In this document: positions 1-41,000 of the stretch, piece after piece
How positions within the stretch are numbered: the first letter of the stretch is position 1
Layout of the letters: each line of letters starts with the position of its first letter
Assembly (NCBI GenBank): GCA_949152475.1
Contig: OX424556.1
Location: 1,178,001-1,242,000, forward strand
Length of the DNA: 64,000 nucleotides
Direction of reading: 5' to 3'
Origin: Terebella lapidaria
Taxonomy: Eukaryota; Annelida; Polychaeta; Terebellida; Terebellidae
Program-made: the position numbers and the translations under genes
The notes under the pieces: model-generated
The model's input: only the letters and a program-made list of their open reading frames with translations
Databases searched by the model: none
Told to the model about the DNA's origin: nothing

Positions 1-2590
1 GAACGATCCAAAGGATCGAAAAGGAGCATGTAGTAGTTTAGAGGTGAGTAATAACAATAAACGGCAAATTTACAATTAAAATTTGGGAAGTTTAGCGTGT
101 TTGGTGATCAAAATTCATTGGCTTTGCGCATGCCAAACTCCAAATGATATACTCATAATACTGTACTTATCTCCAGTTCATCCATGTGATTGAGGGAACC
201 GAATTCCCGAATCAAAATGTCTTTCAGATTATAGGTGATACAGGAAGATAGCCATGCAGCTATATATTCAACATTTATTATGAGCTAAAATTATGTACAA
301 ACAGACACACATCATAAAAAATAAAGGCTGTGCTATTGTACTGTTTTGGTATAAAAAAACATCAGGCACATAACATATCTATGTATATATTAAATCTTAA
401 ATTCCATCTCAGAATCCATATGCATTAGCAGTTTATAACAAAATTGGTTACATTCCGAAAATTTAAATGTGTCTTGCATAACCCCCATCTTTAAAAAAAA
501 CCTGGTTACAGTATAAGTCCCCAGGTAAAAAACAACTACTATATCTACTAGGTCTATCCGGTACAGGCATGCATTTCATAACTAAATGTAAAGCCCTCAT
601 ATACTCGATGTACGTCGATGTATTGGTGAAAAACGTTTTTTCCGAAAGATCGCCCATGGGCCATATTATGGAAATTCCCAGTATGGGTGATTGGCGATCT
701 GATTGTTATCAGACAAGGGAATTGGAAAGATACCAATATATTCTCTGATCAGTTAATCCTATAGCCTCCAACACGACCTTACCCCCATTTTTTAGGCATT
801 AATTGTTGAATTTGACACCACACATTTCCGTATACAAACTGTTCTCGGTCGGATATTTTGCGGTAAATTTTCTTCAAAAAAAAAAGGCCAACATGATTTT
901 CTTTGTGACTATGATACAGCATAGATATCACCTTGAAAAAATTATAACAATCTTTTACCAATATCCTATCGTTGATTTCCCGAGTACCAACTCAGGAAAT
1001 GGGAGCTGTACGGGTGAAGGAAGGATTGATTGTCTCGTCCCACAACAGTCAGAGATGTCAAAGTAATCAACATGAAAATCCCTTTCACTCGTGCAATGTT
1101 AATGAATGTGGCACCAGAAGACGTTCTGAATTGTTGTCGTGACTACTTGGTTTAATGCGGTGTAAATGGTGTTGTTTGTAAACATCCGGTCGTCTGCACG
1201 AGCTCAATCATGGATTTCGGTGTGAAAACGCCGCTTCGAATTGGCAATTTCAGGAAAGAAAGGATATGTTGAAGTGGATTTAATCTGTTTAAACAATCTA
1301 TATGCGAGCAGTTGCCGGAATTGTTCGTGAGTAGAGTGATGTATTGTAGTCGGCCAAACCGTTGTATTCCCTGAGTTAGAGCGAAAAAGCGAGTTTCCAG
1401 GCAAAAAAATCTGACTATACATGATTTGCCGGCAATCCTGTAACTTCACCCAAAACCGAGGGATTCGGTTTTATGCCCCTGAGGCTTCAAAACACGTATC
1501 AACATGGAATAATCGCTATAAATCAGTTACTTGTGTTTATGTCTTCCAATCTCTAGTTCGACAACAAACAGAGTTTGACGTCAGTTATGGATAAGTGTCG
1601 ACCGGCGATTCAAGAAATCTTTACCACATGAAGGAATGCTCGGAGCGCTTTGTCATCTTGAAATGCATTTTTGGTCAAATTTTACTTTGAATTTCAACTT
1701 GGAACCAGGTTTGTAAAATATTCTGAGTTGAAATATAAATAGGTGAAAAGATTGATCTATCTGTATTTTCGTTATTTTATCAAACATGTCGAATGGAAAT
1801 TCATATAAAGAGATTTCAGTGGTGATTTTGAATTCGACCTTCAATAACCTCGGAAAATCAGTGCAGCACTTTTGGTGGGGAAAAGAAAACAGTTGTGACT
1901 TGAGATTTAACATTTCTCTGGTAATCTTTTTTAGCCCTTGCTCTACAGCTGCTCTAGTTTTTCACACTTGACAGTGATATATTTGGGGCAACAGAGATGA
2001 TAGGGCTACGGGGGATACACACAAGCGGTCGTAGGCGACCGGAAGCATCTAGTTTCAGAGACGGTGTGTATTTACTTATTTATTGATTTCTTCCATTTTG
2101 AATGCCTTTGACACACCAGGCTGTTATGACATACCACAGGAATGGGTTTTTGTTTCGGTTGGGTTTTTTTTGGGCCACCATACACTTCTCTGGTACAGGT
2201 ACATGCTGGTCACCAGGCTGACCCGACCAAGATGACCAAGGTGCGGTATTTGACTTTCACCATGGTGATCTAACCCCCCTCATTGGCTAGATACAGTAGG
2301 CCCCTAGCACCAATTCAAATATACCATAGCTCACTAATGTGCTCATGCTGCACCTTGAACGCTGACCCGTGGCTACATGTATCCAACTATACTGTCTTTC
2401 TTGTTCATACCACTGGCCTCTCTTTTTGAATATTGCCAGCATTTAGATCAAAGTTCAGAGAAGTGTGAATAATTCTATATATCAACTGCATGTTAATTGC
2501 TCATCACCAACAATAACTACATGCAACATAATCAGTTTGAATTGCGGCCCATGGACAATGTATACAATTAGGTAAGGATGTAACAATGTG
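1..2590. other. Upstream intergenic stretch, no gene seen
   Basis: I see no convincing exon here; the reading frames are short and lack family similarity. A canonical CRE-type octamer (TGACGTCA) lies at 1576-1583. Around 1660-1900 the sequence resembles a decayed copy of the dispersed repeat that is common further right, with 'tcatata', 'gtggtgattttgaattcgacctt' style wording broken by mutations. Nothing else stands out. Confidence 0.5.
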
Positions 2591-2629
2591 CAAGTGCCTA
2601 TTGGCAGTTTAGGTGTGATTGTGTGGGTG

Positions 2630-2630
<1 letters not shown>

Positions 2631-2680
<50 letters not shown>
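2631..2680. repeat. Poly-C tract joined to (CA)n microsatellite
   Basis: About 17 consecutive C are followed directly by about 16 CA dinucleotides. The tract sits just upstream of a TATA-like motif and may be polymorphic. Confidence 0.95.
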
Positions 2681-2683
<3 letters not shown>

Positions 2684-2693
2684 CCGGCCATGC

Positions 2694-2701
2694 TATATAA
2701 G
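2694..2701 (+). promoter_or_regulatory. TATA-box-like motif upstream of PHKG
   Basis: A perfect TATATAAG lies about 930 bp upstream of the PHKG start codon, right after the CA microsatellite. If it is used, transcription would start near 2725-2730, leaving a long or spliced 5' leader. This is inference from the motif and position only; 5' ends of transcripts would be needed to prove it. Confidence 0.4.
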
Positions 2702-3344
2702 AGGCCTGTGTGCTGTGGTGGGCCAGAGTACAGCTGTACCCAACTCTGTGCTGTGGATGTAAGCCAGGCGGGGTGTGCGAGGCAGCGGGCGGGCAGGCAT
2801 CAGAATAGACCTAGATTTGCGACACTTGAGTTCAGTACAGCCCGATTTGCTTAGCTCAGGCTGTGCTCTGTGTATGGTCAGCAGTTCAATATCTTATCTG
2901 ATTCGTGGAATGCATCAGCTGACGGTCTACAGCAGAAGGTCAGTATTGTTGGGATGTTGTTGTTTTTTCTGGAGTGATGTGACCTGTTTACTTCTGAGAT
3001 GTGGTCATGTGGCCTGGTGGCAGGTCATTGACTGTGGGTGAGGCTGACAATCATTGTCAAATAGTAAACAAACCCACTACCACTGTCTACCAGTATTACA
3101 TGTATGGTATCACATGCTATGTGATGTCAAGACTGAGTTGTTGTGTTTTCAGATTGTGTTGTTGCTGTCCTGTAACCATAGCGACGCCATGAAGCCCCGG
3201 TCTGTCAGCATCTGTCTGCCGTTGGTTTTTCTTCACTGATGAATGTGATTCTAGGAAATATTGTATGCAACTGCAGGCATCCGTGGCAGTCAGGATCTCA
3301 GGAACACTACCTCACTACACTACCCTAAACCTGTCACAAGGATA

Positions 3345-3445
3345 TATCGTTGCCTGGATACTAGCAGTGTTGCCTGGACACTAGCAGTGTTGCCTGGACA
3401 CTAGCATTGTTGCCTGGATATTAGCAGTGTTGCTAGGATACTGTT
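3345..3445. repeat. Short 20-bp minisatellite in the PHKG 5' region
   Basis: About five imperfect copies of a 20-bp unit of the type 'gttgcctggacactagcagt' lie upstream of the PHKG start codon, probably in the leader or a leader intron. Confidence 0.85.
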
Positions 3446-3633
3446 ATGAGTCTGGTTGCTGCTACTGGTCGGGATATATCACTGTTCCCATGGACACTGT
3501 AGACATCAAGTGTATTACTGAGGACTATCGGGGACCTGGAGGTGAGCTGTGTGTCTGTGCTGATGACAAACTCGTGGCTGTAGCTCCTGTATAGAGCCGA
3601 ACCCCGCCGTGGTGTCTGGGACAGGCCTCGACA

Positions 3634-32362
<28,729 letters not shown>

Positions 32363-32871
32363 TCAAACGACTGTTGATGTCCTACCACAGTGTAACTCAC
32401 TGCCTTGTCATTGCGATTCCCTCAGTACACACGCACACTCGTCAAATTGCTGTATGTGTGACAGCTATTACGACAAATTGTTTCCTGATACAATGCAATA
32501 TTTTGGCAATCCATATTTCTTGGACAAATTACCAATATTCGACAGGATCCTTAATTTGGTTCTCAATTTTGCAAAGATTCGTTCTTTGTGACCGATTACT
32601 TTTGTTCATCCATTTTGTTTAATTGTGCAATTTTTGGCAGGCTCTTGTTTCAGATCTGTTATTTTGAGGCCACCTCTGACAAACTGGTAACTGTGATGTA
32701 ATGTGTTGTATAATAGCTTATAATGCTTATTTAATTTATTGTTTGATAACCTTCGGCGGTAGAGAATTGCACTGTAGGGTAAAATCAGAGCTCAAAATAA
32801 TATCGACAGTCTGTTATTTTCATAAAATTGATAAAAATGAAATAATATAACTGTATTTATGCATGGATGAT

Positions 32872-34392
32872 GGTTGATACTGGTATTTGTGTGAATCATG
32901 GTTGATGCTGGTATTTGTGTGAATCATGGTTGATGCTGGTATTTGTGTGTGAATCACAGTTGATACTGGTATTTGTGTGTGAATCATGGTTGATACCATA
33001 TTTGTGTGAATCATGGTTGATACTGGTATTTGTGTGTGAATCATGGTTGATACTGGTATTTGTGTGTGAATCACGGTTGATACCATATTTGTGTGTGAAT
33101 CATGGCTGATACTGGTATTTGTGTGTGAATCATGGTTGATACCGTATTTGTGTGTGAATCATGGTTGATACTGGTATTTGTGTGTGAATCATGGTTGATA
33201 CCATATTTGTGTGTGAATCACGGTTGATGCTGGTATTTGTGTGTGAATCACAGTTGACACGGGTATTTGTGTGTGAATCACAGTTGATACGGGTATTTGT
33301 GTGTGAATCATGGTTGATACTGGTATTTGTGTGTGAATCACAGTTGATGCTGGTATTTGTGTGAATCATGGTTGATACTGGTATTTTTGTGTGAATCATG
33401 GTTGATACCATATTTGTGTGTGAATCACGCTTGATACTGGTATTTGTGTGTGAATCATGGTTGATACCATATTTGTTTGTGAATCACGATTGATGCTGGT
33501 GTTTCTGTGAATCATGGTTGATATCGTATTTGTGTGTGAATCACGGTTGATACTGGTATTTGTGTGTGAATCATAGTTGATACCATATTTGTTTGTCAAT
33601 CACGGTTGATGCTGGTATTTGTGTGTGAATCAAGGTTGAGGACTGGTATTTGTGTGTGAATCATGGTTGATACTGGTATTTGTGTGTGAATCATGGTTGA
33701 TACCGTATTTGTGTGTGAATCACGGTTGATACTGGTATTTGTGTGTGAATCATGGTTGATACTGGTATTTGTGTATGAATCATGGTTGATACTGGTATTT
33801 GTGTGTGAATCATGGTTGATACTGGTATTTGTGTGTACGAATCATGGTTGATACTGGTATTGTGTGTGAATCATGGTTGATACTGGTATTTGTGTGTGAA
33901 TCATGGTTGATACCGTATTTGTGTGTGAATCACGGTTGATACTGGTATTTGTGTGTGAATCATGGTTGATACTGGTATTTGTGTATGAATCATGGTTGAT
34001 ACTGGTATTTGCGTGTGAATCATGGTTGATACTGGTATTTGTGTGTACGAATCATGGTTGATACTGGTATTGTGTGTGAATCATGGTTGATACTGGTATT
34101 TGTGTGTGAATCATGGTTGATACCGTATTTGTGTGTGAATCATGGTTGATACCGTATTTGTGTGTGAATCACAGTTGATACTGGTATTTGTGTGTGAATC
34201 ATGGTTGATACCGTATTTGTGTGTGAATCACAGTTGATACTGGTATTTGTGTGTGAATCATGGTTGATACTGGTATTTGTGTGTGAATCATGGTTGATAC
34301 TGGTATTTGTGTATGAATCATAGTTGATACTGGTATTTGTGTGTGAATCATGGTTGATACTGGTATTTGTGTATGAATCATGGTTGATACTA
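32872..34392. repeat. 29-bp minisatellite downstream of PHKG
   Basis: About 50 copies of a 29-bp unit with 'gaatcatggttgatactggt', with short (CCATA / CCGTA) variants. A block of about 190 bp is duplicated (33640-33900 versus 33830-34130), including the rare 'gtgtacgaatc' variant. It lies between the PHKG terminal exon and the candidate poly(A) site, so it may be in the 3' UTR. Confidence 0.95.
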
Positions 34393-34501
34393 GCTGAGTC
34401 TGAACACTCCCTCCTTCTGCTCAAATATTATTGTCTGTTACACGGGGCACCAGTCAATATTTGTATATTTCACAGTACTTCCCACCAACTGTGGATTCTT
34501 C

Positions 34502-34512
34502 AATAAAATAAA
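34502..34512 (+). terminator. Candidate polyadenylation signal, long PHKG transcript
   Basis: 'caataaaataaac' right after the 29-bp array gives an AATAAA about 2.1 kb beyond the exon 12 stop. Motif match only. Confidence 0.4.
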
Positions 34513-34974
34513 CAAACTCATGGCTATGTTTTCATTTTACTTCAAAGTCTGTGAAAAGATCAGACTGCATTTTGTATACATCTACTCAAAGACTTGTCAA
34601 CAAATATATACATGCTTATATTAGAAAGTATAGAAATCAGACAGACAGTCTAGGGACACAACACAGTGAATGTCATAACATGATAAATGTAGAAAGTTGA
34701 TGCGATTTATTGGACACTCCTGTACAGTTCAAAAACTAAAATACGAAACCAGACAGATTTCACCGTAAATATTCGTTTAACCAGTATGGAACAACTTTAC
34801 ATAAATGATGGATCCCTTACACACAAATCAACACAGCATGGTCAGACCAAAAGAATTCCTTCCTTGGGCAGATATGGTGAATATCAGTGATCACATTTAA
34901 CAGCTACTAAATTTGACCAAAATGTAACACATGACAGTAATTGATATGAAAGATAGGCCTACAAGTTATTTAGT

Positions 34975-34980
34975 TTTATT
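34975..34980 (-). terminator. Polyadenylation signal of SRRD
   Basis: AATAAA on the minus strand, about 80 bp downstream of the ancestral-looking SRRD stop codon (35060-35062). Position and strand fit the SRRD 3' end, about 460 bp from the candidate PHKG end, so the two genes are convergent. Confidence 0.55.
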
Positions 34981-35059
34981 GCCGTAAGGGTAGAATAACT
35001 GTATCTCTTTTACCTTTCCAGACCTCTCCAATTACATCACCACTATGATAAGTCTATAA

Positions 35060-38000
35060 CTATACCAGTATGTCTCTGGAGCCACTAGTGACGATGTCTG
35101 CCATGTCGGCTGTGTATCTGACCTCGGGGCGGTCCGTCCAGAACTCTGCTCTCACACGACTCAGGTCAGGAACGTGGAGCCACTAGTGACAATGTCTGCC
35201 ACGTCGGCTGTGCATCTGACCTCGGGGCGGTCCGTCCAGAACTCTGCTCTCACACGACTCAGGTCAGGAACGTGGAGCCACTAGTGACGATGTCTGCCAC
35301 GTCGGCTGTGTATCTCAGCTCAGGGCGGTCCGTCCGGAACTCTGCTCTCACACGACTCAGGTCAGGAACGTGGAGCCACTAGTGACGATGTCTGCCACGT
35401 CGGCTGTGTATCTCAGCTCGGGGCGGTCCGTTCAGAACTCTGCTCTCACACGACTCAGGTCAGGAACGTGGAGCTACTATTGACGATGTCTGCCACGTCG
35501 GCTGTGCATCTGACCTCGGGGCGGTCCGTCCAGAACTCTGCTCTCACACGACTCAGGTCAGGAACGTGGAGCCACTAGTGACGATGTCTGCCACGTCGGC
35601 TGTGTTTCTCAGCTCAGGGCGGTCCGTCCGGAACTCTGCTCTCACACGACTCAGGTCAGGAACGTGGAGCCACTAGTGACGATGTCTGCCACGTCGGCTG
35701 TGTATCTCAGCTCGGGGCGGTCCGTTCAGAACTCTGCTCTCACACGACTCAGGTCAGGAACGTGGAGCTACTATTGACGATGTCTGCCACGTCGGCTGTG
35801 CATCTGACCTCGGGGCGGTCCGTCCAGAACTCTGCTCTCACACGACTCAGGTCAGGAACGTGGAGCCACTAGTGACGATGTCTGCCACGTCGGCTGTGTA
35901 TCTCAGCTCAGGGCGGTCCGTCCGGAACTCTGCTCTCACACGACTCAGGTCAGGAACGTGGAGCCACTAGTGACGATGTCTGCCACGTCGGCTGTGTATC
36001 TCAGCTCGGGGCGGTCCGTCCAGAACTCTGCTCTCACATGACTCAGGTCAGGAACGTGGAACCACTAGTGACGATGTCTGCCACGTCGGCTGTGTATCTC
36101 AGCTCGGGGCGGTCCGTCCAGAACTCTGCTCTCACACGACTCAGGTCAGGAACGTGGAGCCACTAGTGACGATGTCTGCCACGTCGGCTGTGTATCTCGG
36201 CTCGGGGCAGTCCGTCCAGAACTCTGCCCTCACACGACTCAGGTCAGGTCAGGAACGTGGAGCCACTAGTGACGATGTCTGCCACGTCGGCTGTGTACCT
36301 CAGCTCGGGGCGGTCCGTCCAGAACTCTGATCTCACATGACTCAGGTCAGGAACGTGGAACCACTAGTGACGATGTCTGCCACGTCGGCTGTGTATCTCA
36401 GCTCGGGGCGGTCCGTCCAGAACTCTGCTCTCACACGACTCAGGTCAGGAACGTGGAGCCACTAGTGACGATGTCTGCCACGTCGGCTGTGTATCTCAGC
36501 TCGGGGCGGTCCGTCCAGAACTCTGCCCTCACAGGACTCAGGTCAGGAACGTGGAGCCACTAGTGACGATGTCTGCCACGTCGGCTGTGTATCTCAGCTC
36601 AGGGCGGTCCGTCCGGAACTCTGCTCTCACACGACTCAGGTCAGGAACGTGGAGCCACTAGTGACGATGTCTGCCACGTCGGCTGTGTATCTCAGCTCGG
36701 GGCGGTCCGTCCAGAACTCTGCTCTCACATGACTCAGGTCAGGAACGTGGAACCACTAGTGACGATGTCTGCCACGTCGGCTGTGTATCTCAGCTCGGGG
36801 CGGTCCGTCCAGAACTCTGCTCTCACACGACTCAGGTCAGGAACGTGGAGCCACTAGTGACGATGTCTGCCACGTCGGCTGTGTATCTCGGCTCGGGGCA
36901 GTCCGTCCAGAACTCTGCCCTCACACGACTCAGGTCAGGTCAGGAACGTGGAGCCACTAGTGACGATGTCTGCCACGTCGGCTGTGTACCTCAGCTCGGG
37001 GCGGTCCGTCCAGAACTCTGATCTCACATGACTCAGGTCAGGAACGTGGAACCACTAGTGACGATGTCTGCCACGTCGGCTGTGTATCTCAGCTCGGGGC
37101 GGTCCGTCCAGAACTCTGCTCTCACACGACTCAGGTCAGGAACGTGGAGCCACTAGTGACGATGTCTGCCACGTCGGCTGTGTATCTCAGCTCGGGGCGG
37201 TCCGTCCAGAACTCTGCCCTCACAGGACTCAGGTCAGGAACGTGGAGCCACTAGTGACGATGTCTGCCACGTCGGCTGTGTATCTCGGCTCGGGGCAGTC
37301 CGTCCAGAACTCTGCCCTCACAGGACTCAGGTCAGGAACGTGGAGCCACTAGTGACGATGTCTGCCACGTCGGCTGTGTATCTCGGCTCGGGGCAGTCCG
37401 TCCAGAACTCTGCTTTCACATGACTCAGGTCAGGAACATGGAGAGACAAATTGTTGAAGACATCATCATGCCGAAAGTTGTTCTTTATGCCAATCTCGGT
37501 CATGTGTGGTATAAGCTGAAGGGTGCAGCAAATATTTATTTTTGTATAAATTCACTCAGAAATATTAGACCATAAACTCGAATTTGAATATATAGGCCTA
37601 TTATACAGCGAAACTAAAACAGATATTCTTGGTGTATATCTTCAATAAACTGTCGAATAGATAAACATATACCTTCAGAACATATGCTGCTTCACTTGCT
37701 AAGATGCGATTCGGTGTACTGAAAAAGCAAGAACACTTTTGTCAGCATGATCGTAGTACAATAAAACATTGGGCTGTTGTTGTCATGACTGGAGTATGAA
37801 AGTTGGTAAGATGAACATTGGGTACTGAGTTAGTAGTAGAAGTTGGTTACCGTGATTACCTGAGCTGCATGTGGCTGAAGCTGTTGCCCAGAATTACAAG
37901 ATTTCGGAGGTTGTTCGAGGTCCAGTTGGCCCACAGAAGATTGTTGTAGAGAGCCCGACCACAGTGAGGCATGAAGAATAACGTTGGCACGTCAACACGT

Positions 38001-41000
38001 CTCTTTCCCTCCTGTGGTATAACAGCAACAACTTAAGGGTATTGTACGCTGATCATGCCAGTCAGTAACAACTCGGTAGTAGTATTGTACGCTGATCATG
38101 CCAGTCGGTAACAACTCTGTAGTAGTATTGTACGCTGATCATGCCAGTCGGTAACAACTCTGTAGTAGTATTGTACGCTGATCGTGCCAGTCAGTAACAA
38201 CTCTGTAGTAGTATTGTACGCTCAGGGCTCCCGGTAGGATTTTTTCGAAGGAGTACCGTACCCCATGGGTCGAATTACAAGGGGTAAATTTTGAAATGAA
38301 GGGGTAATTTTCAAAAAAGGATGTACAGTGATTTTTATTTAATTTTTTTCAGTCAAAGTGACAGCTTCCATTATGTTTACAAATCTTGCATATCCTCTAG
38401 GTTTTTTCTCAAAATTTCAGCACAATCCTAATAGTCAATGATAGCCTTTGCCCATAGTAGCTTTCTGAAGGTCTTCTATTGCAGAAAACGCACTTGTTTT
38501 GCTCTCGAATAGTTCGTCGATTCATTGTTGAGTCATGTTGAAGAAACGAAAGTGGGGAAATCCTTAAATTTATATTCGCAAGGGGGCGCACACATAGGCT
38601 TTCGATGTTACAGCCATTCGCACGAGGGCGCTGCAGTTTGTTGTGCTCGAATTTTGATGATGTGTCCCACAACTTATTCGCCAGCGAGTGCATTGCGCAT
38701 GCGTCTCTTTGGCGGAAATTGACATTGTTTGATTATTTTCTAGAACTTCGTTTTTTGAGCTAATAAATCGATGTCCTTGTTTTAAATTAGTTTCCCCAAA
38801 TCTTTCGAGTGCGTAATCATACGCACTGGCCGTGATAGCACTGCGTAAATTTCAAAAAGTCTTGCGTAATTACGCATTATTTTACGCTATCGGGAGCCCT
38901 GTACGCTGATCATGCCAGTCAGTAACAACTCGGTAGTAGTATTGTACGCTGATCATGCCAGTCAGTAACAACTCTGTAGTAGTATTGTACGCTGATCGTA
39001 CCAGTCGGTAACAACTCTGTAGTAGTATTGTACGCTGATCGTGCCAGTCGGTAACAACTCTGTAGTAGTATTGTACGCTGATCGTGCCAGTCGGTAACAA
39101 CTCTGTAGTAGTATTGTACGCTGATCATGCCAGTCGGTAACAACTCTGTAGTAGTATTGTACGCTGATCGTGCCAGTCGGTAACAACTCTGTAGTAGTAT
39201 TGTACGCTGATCATGCCAGTCAGTAACAACTCTGTAGTAGTATTGTACGCTGATCGTACCAGTCGGTAACAACTCTGTAGTAGTATTGTACGCTGATCGT
39301 ACCAGTCGGTAACAACTCTGTAGTAGTATTGTACGCTGATCGTGCCAGTCGGTAACAACTCTGTAGTAGTATTGTACACTGATCGTACCAGTCGGTAACA
39401 ACTCTGTAGTAGTATTGTACGCTGATCATGCCAGTCGGTAACAACTCTGTAGTAGTATTGTATGCTGATCGTGCCAGTCGGTAACCACCATGTAGTAGTA
39501 TTGTACGCTGATCATGCCAGTCGGTAACAACTCGGTAGTAGTATTGTACGCTGATCATGCCAGTCAGTAACAACTCTGTAGTAGTATTGTACGCTGATCG
39601 TGCCAGTCGGTAACAACTCGGTAGTAGTATTGTACGCTGATCGTGCCAGTCGGTAACAACTCTGTAGTAGTATTGTACGCTGATCATGCCAGTCGGTAAC
39701 AACTCTGTAGTAGTATTGTACGCTGATCGTGCCAGTCGGTAACAACTCTGTAGTAGTATTGTACGCTGATCGTACCATTCGGTAACAACTCTGTAGTAGT
39801 ATTGTACGCTGATCATGCCAGTCAGTAACAACTCTGTAGTAGTATTGTACGCTGATCGTACCATTCGGTAACAACTCTGTAGTAGTATTGTACGCTGATC
39901 ATGCCAGTCAGTAACAACTCTGTAGTAGTATTGTACGCTGATCGTGCCAGTCAGTAACAACTGTGTAGTAGTATTGTACGCTGATCGTGCCAGTCGGTAA
40001 CAACTCGGTAGTAGTATTGTACGCTGATCGTGCCAGTCAGTAACAACTCTGTAGTAGTATTGTACGCTGATCGTGCCAGTCGGTAACAACTCGGTAGTAG
40101 TATTGTACGCTGATCGTGCCAGTCGGTAACAACTCTGTAGTAGTATTGTACGCTGATCATGCCAGTCGGTAACAACTCTGTAGTAGTATTGTACGCTGAT
40201 CGTGCCAGTCGGTAACAACTCGGTAGTAGTATTGTACGCTGATCGTGCCAGTCGGTAACAACTCTGTAGTAGTATTGTACGCTGATCATGCCAGTCGGTA
40301 ACAACTCGGTAGTAGTATTGTACGCTGATCATGCCAGTCGGTAACAACTCTACACTAACCTCATTATTTGTGATCAGTTTGCACCCTGTTGCTATGACAA
40401 CATCTCTCTCAACGGACGAGAGGACTGGATCAAACACATAGCAAGCGTCCTGGTGAATCTGGAATATACATCACTCTGGTAATAAACAAGTTACTCTATG
40501 GATATCTCAACCAAAACTAACTGCCTGTGAAGTCTGTGAAACACAGATAGCTTGAATACAAGTGCAAAAAAGTATTAACAGAGTACACTGACAGAAACAA
40601 TCAATCAACATTGCGGCCTCGTGTCTTACCTTGAACTCCTCCTGAAGAATCAGAAGGAAGGCCAGTTGATATCGCGCTATCAGGTCCGATGCAAACTTGC
40701 CTATACCGTAACACACCAGCTGCTGAGGAGCCTGTGCTGCTCCCTGGTGTGCCGTGGCTGAGTTACTGGGATCAGATCCAGACTCACTGTGGAGCTGACC
40801 ACTGGTGGACAGGTCCCCGTCATGAAGCACTCCGGCTGATCTCAGTGCTGACCCCTGGTGTGCCGTGGCTGAGTTACTGGGATCAGATCCAGACTCACTG
40901 TGGAGCTGACCACTGGTGGACAGGTCCCCGTCATGAAGCACTCCGGCTGATCTCAGTGCTGACCCCTGGTGTGCCGTGGCTGAGTTACTGGGATCAGATC

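Noticed and set aside
32820..34424. Minus-strand Ser/Thr/Asn/His-rich frames over the 29-bp array
   Set aside because: Periodic sequence without support; frames change at every indel.
35063..40350. CRISPR array appearance of the 98-bp and 43-bp arrays
   Set aside because: There are no unique spacers between the units; these are head-to-tail minisatellites in animal DNA.
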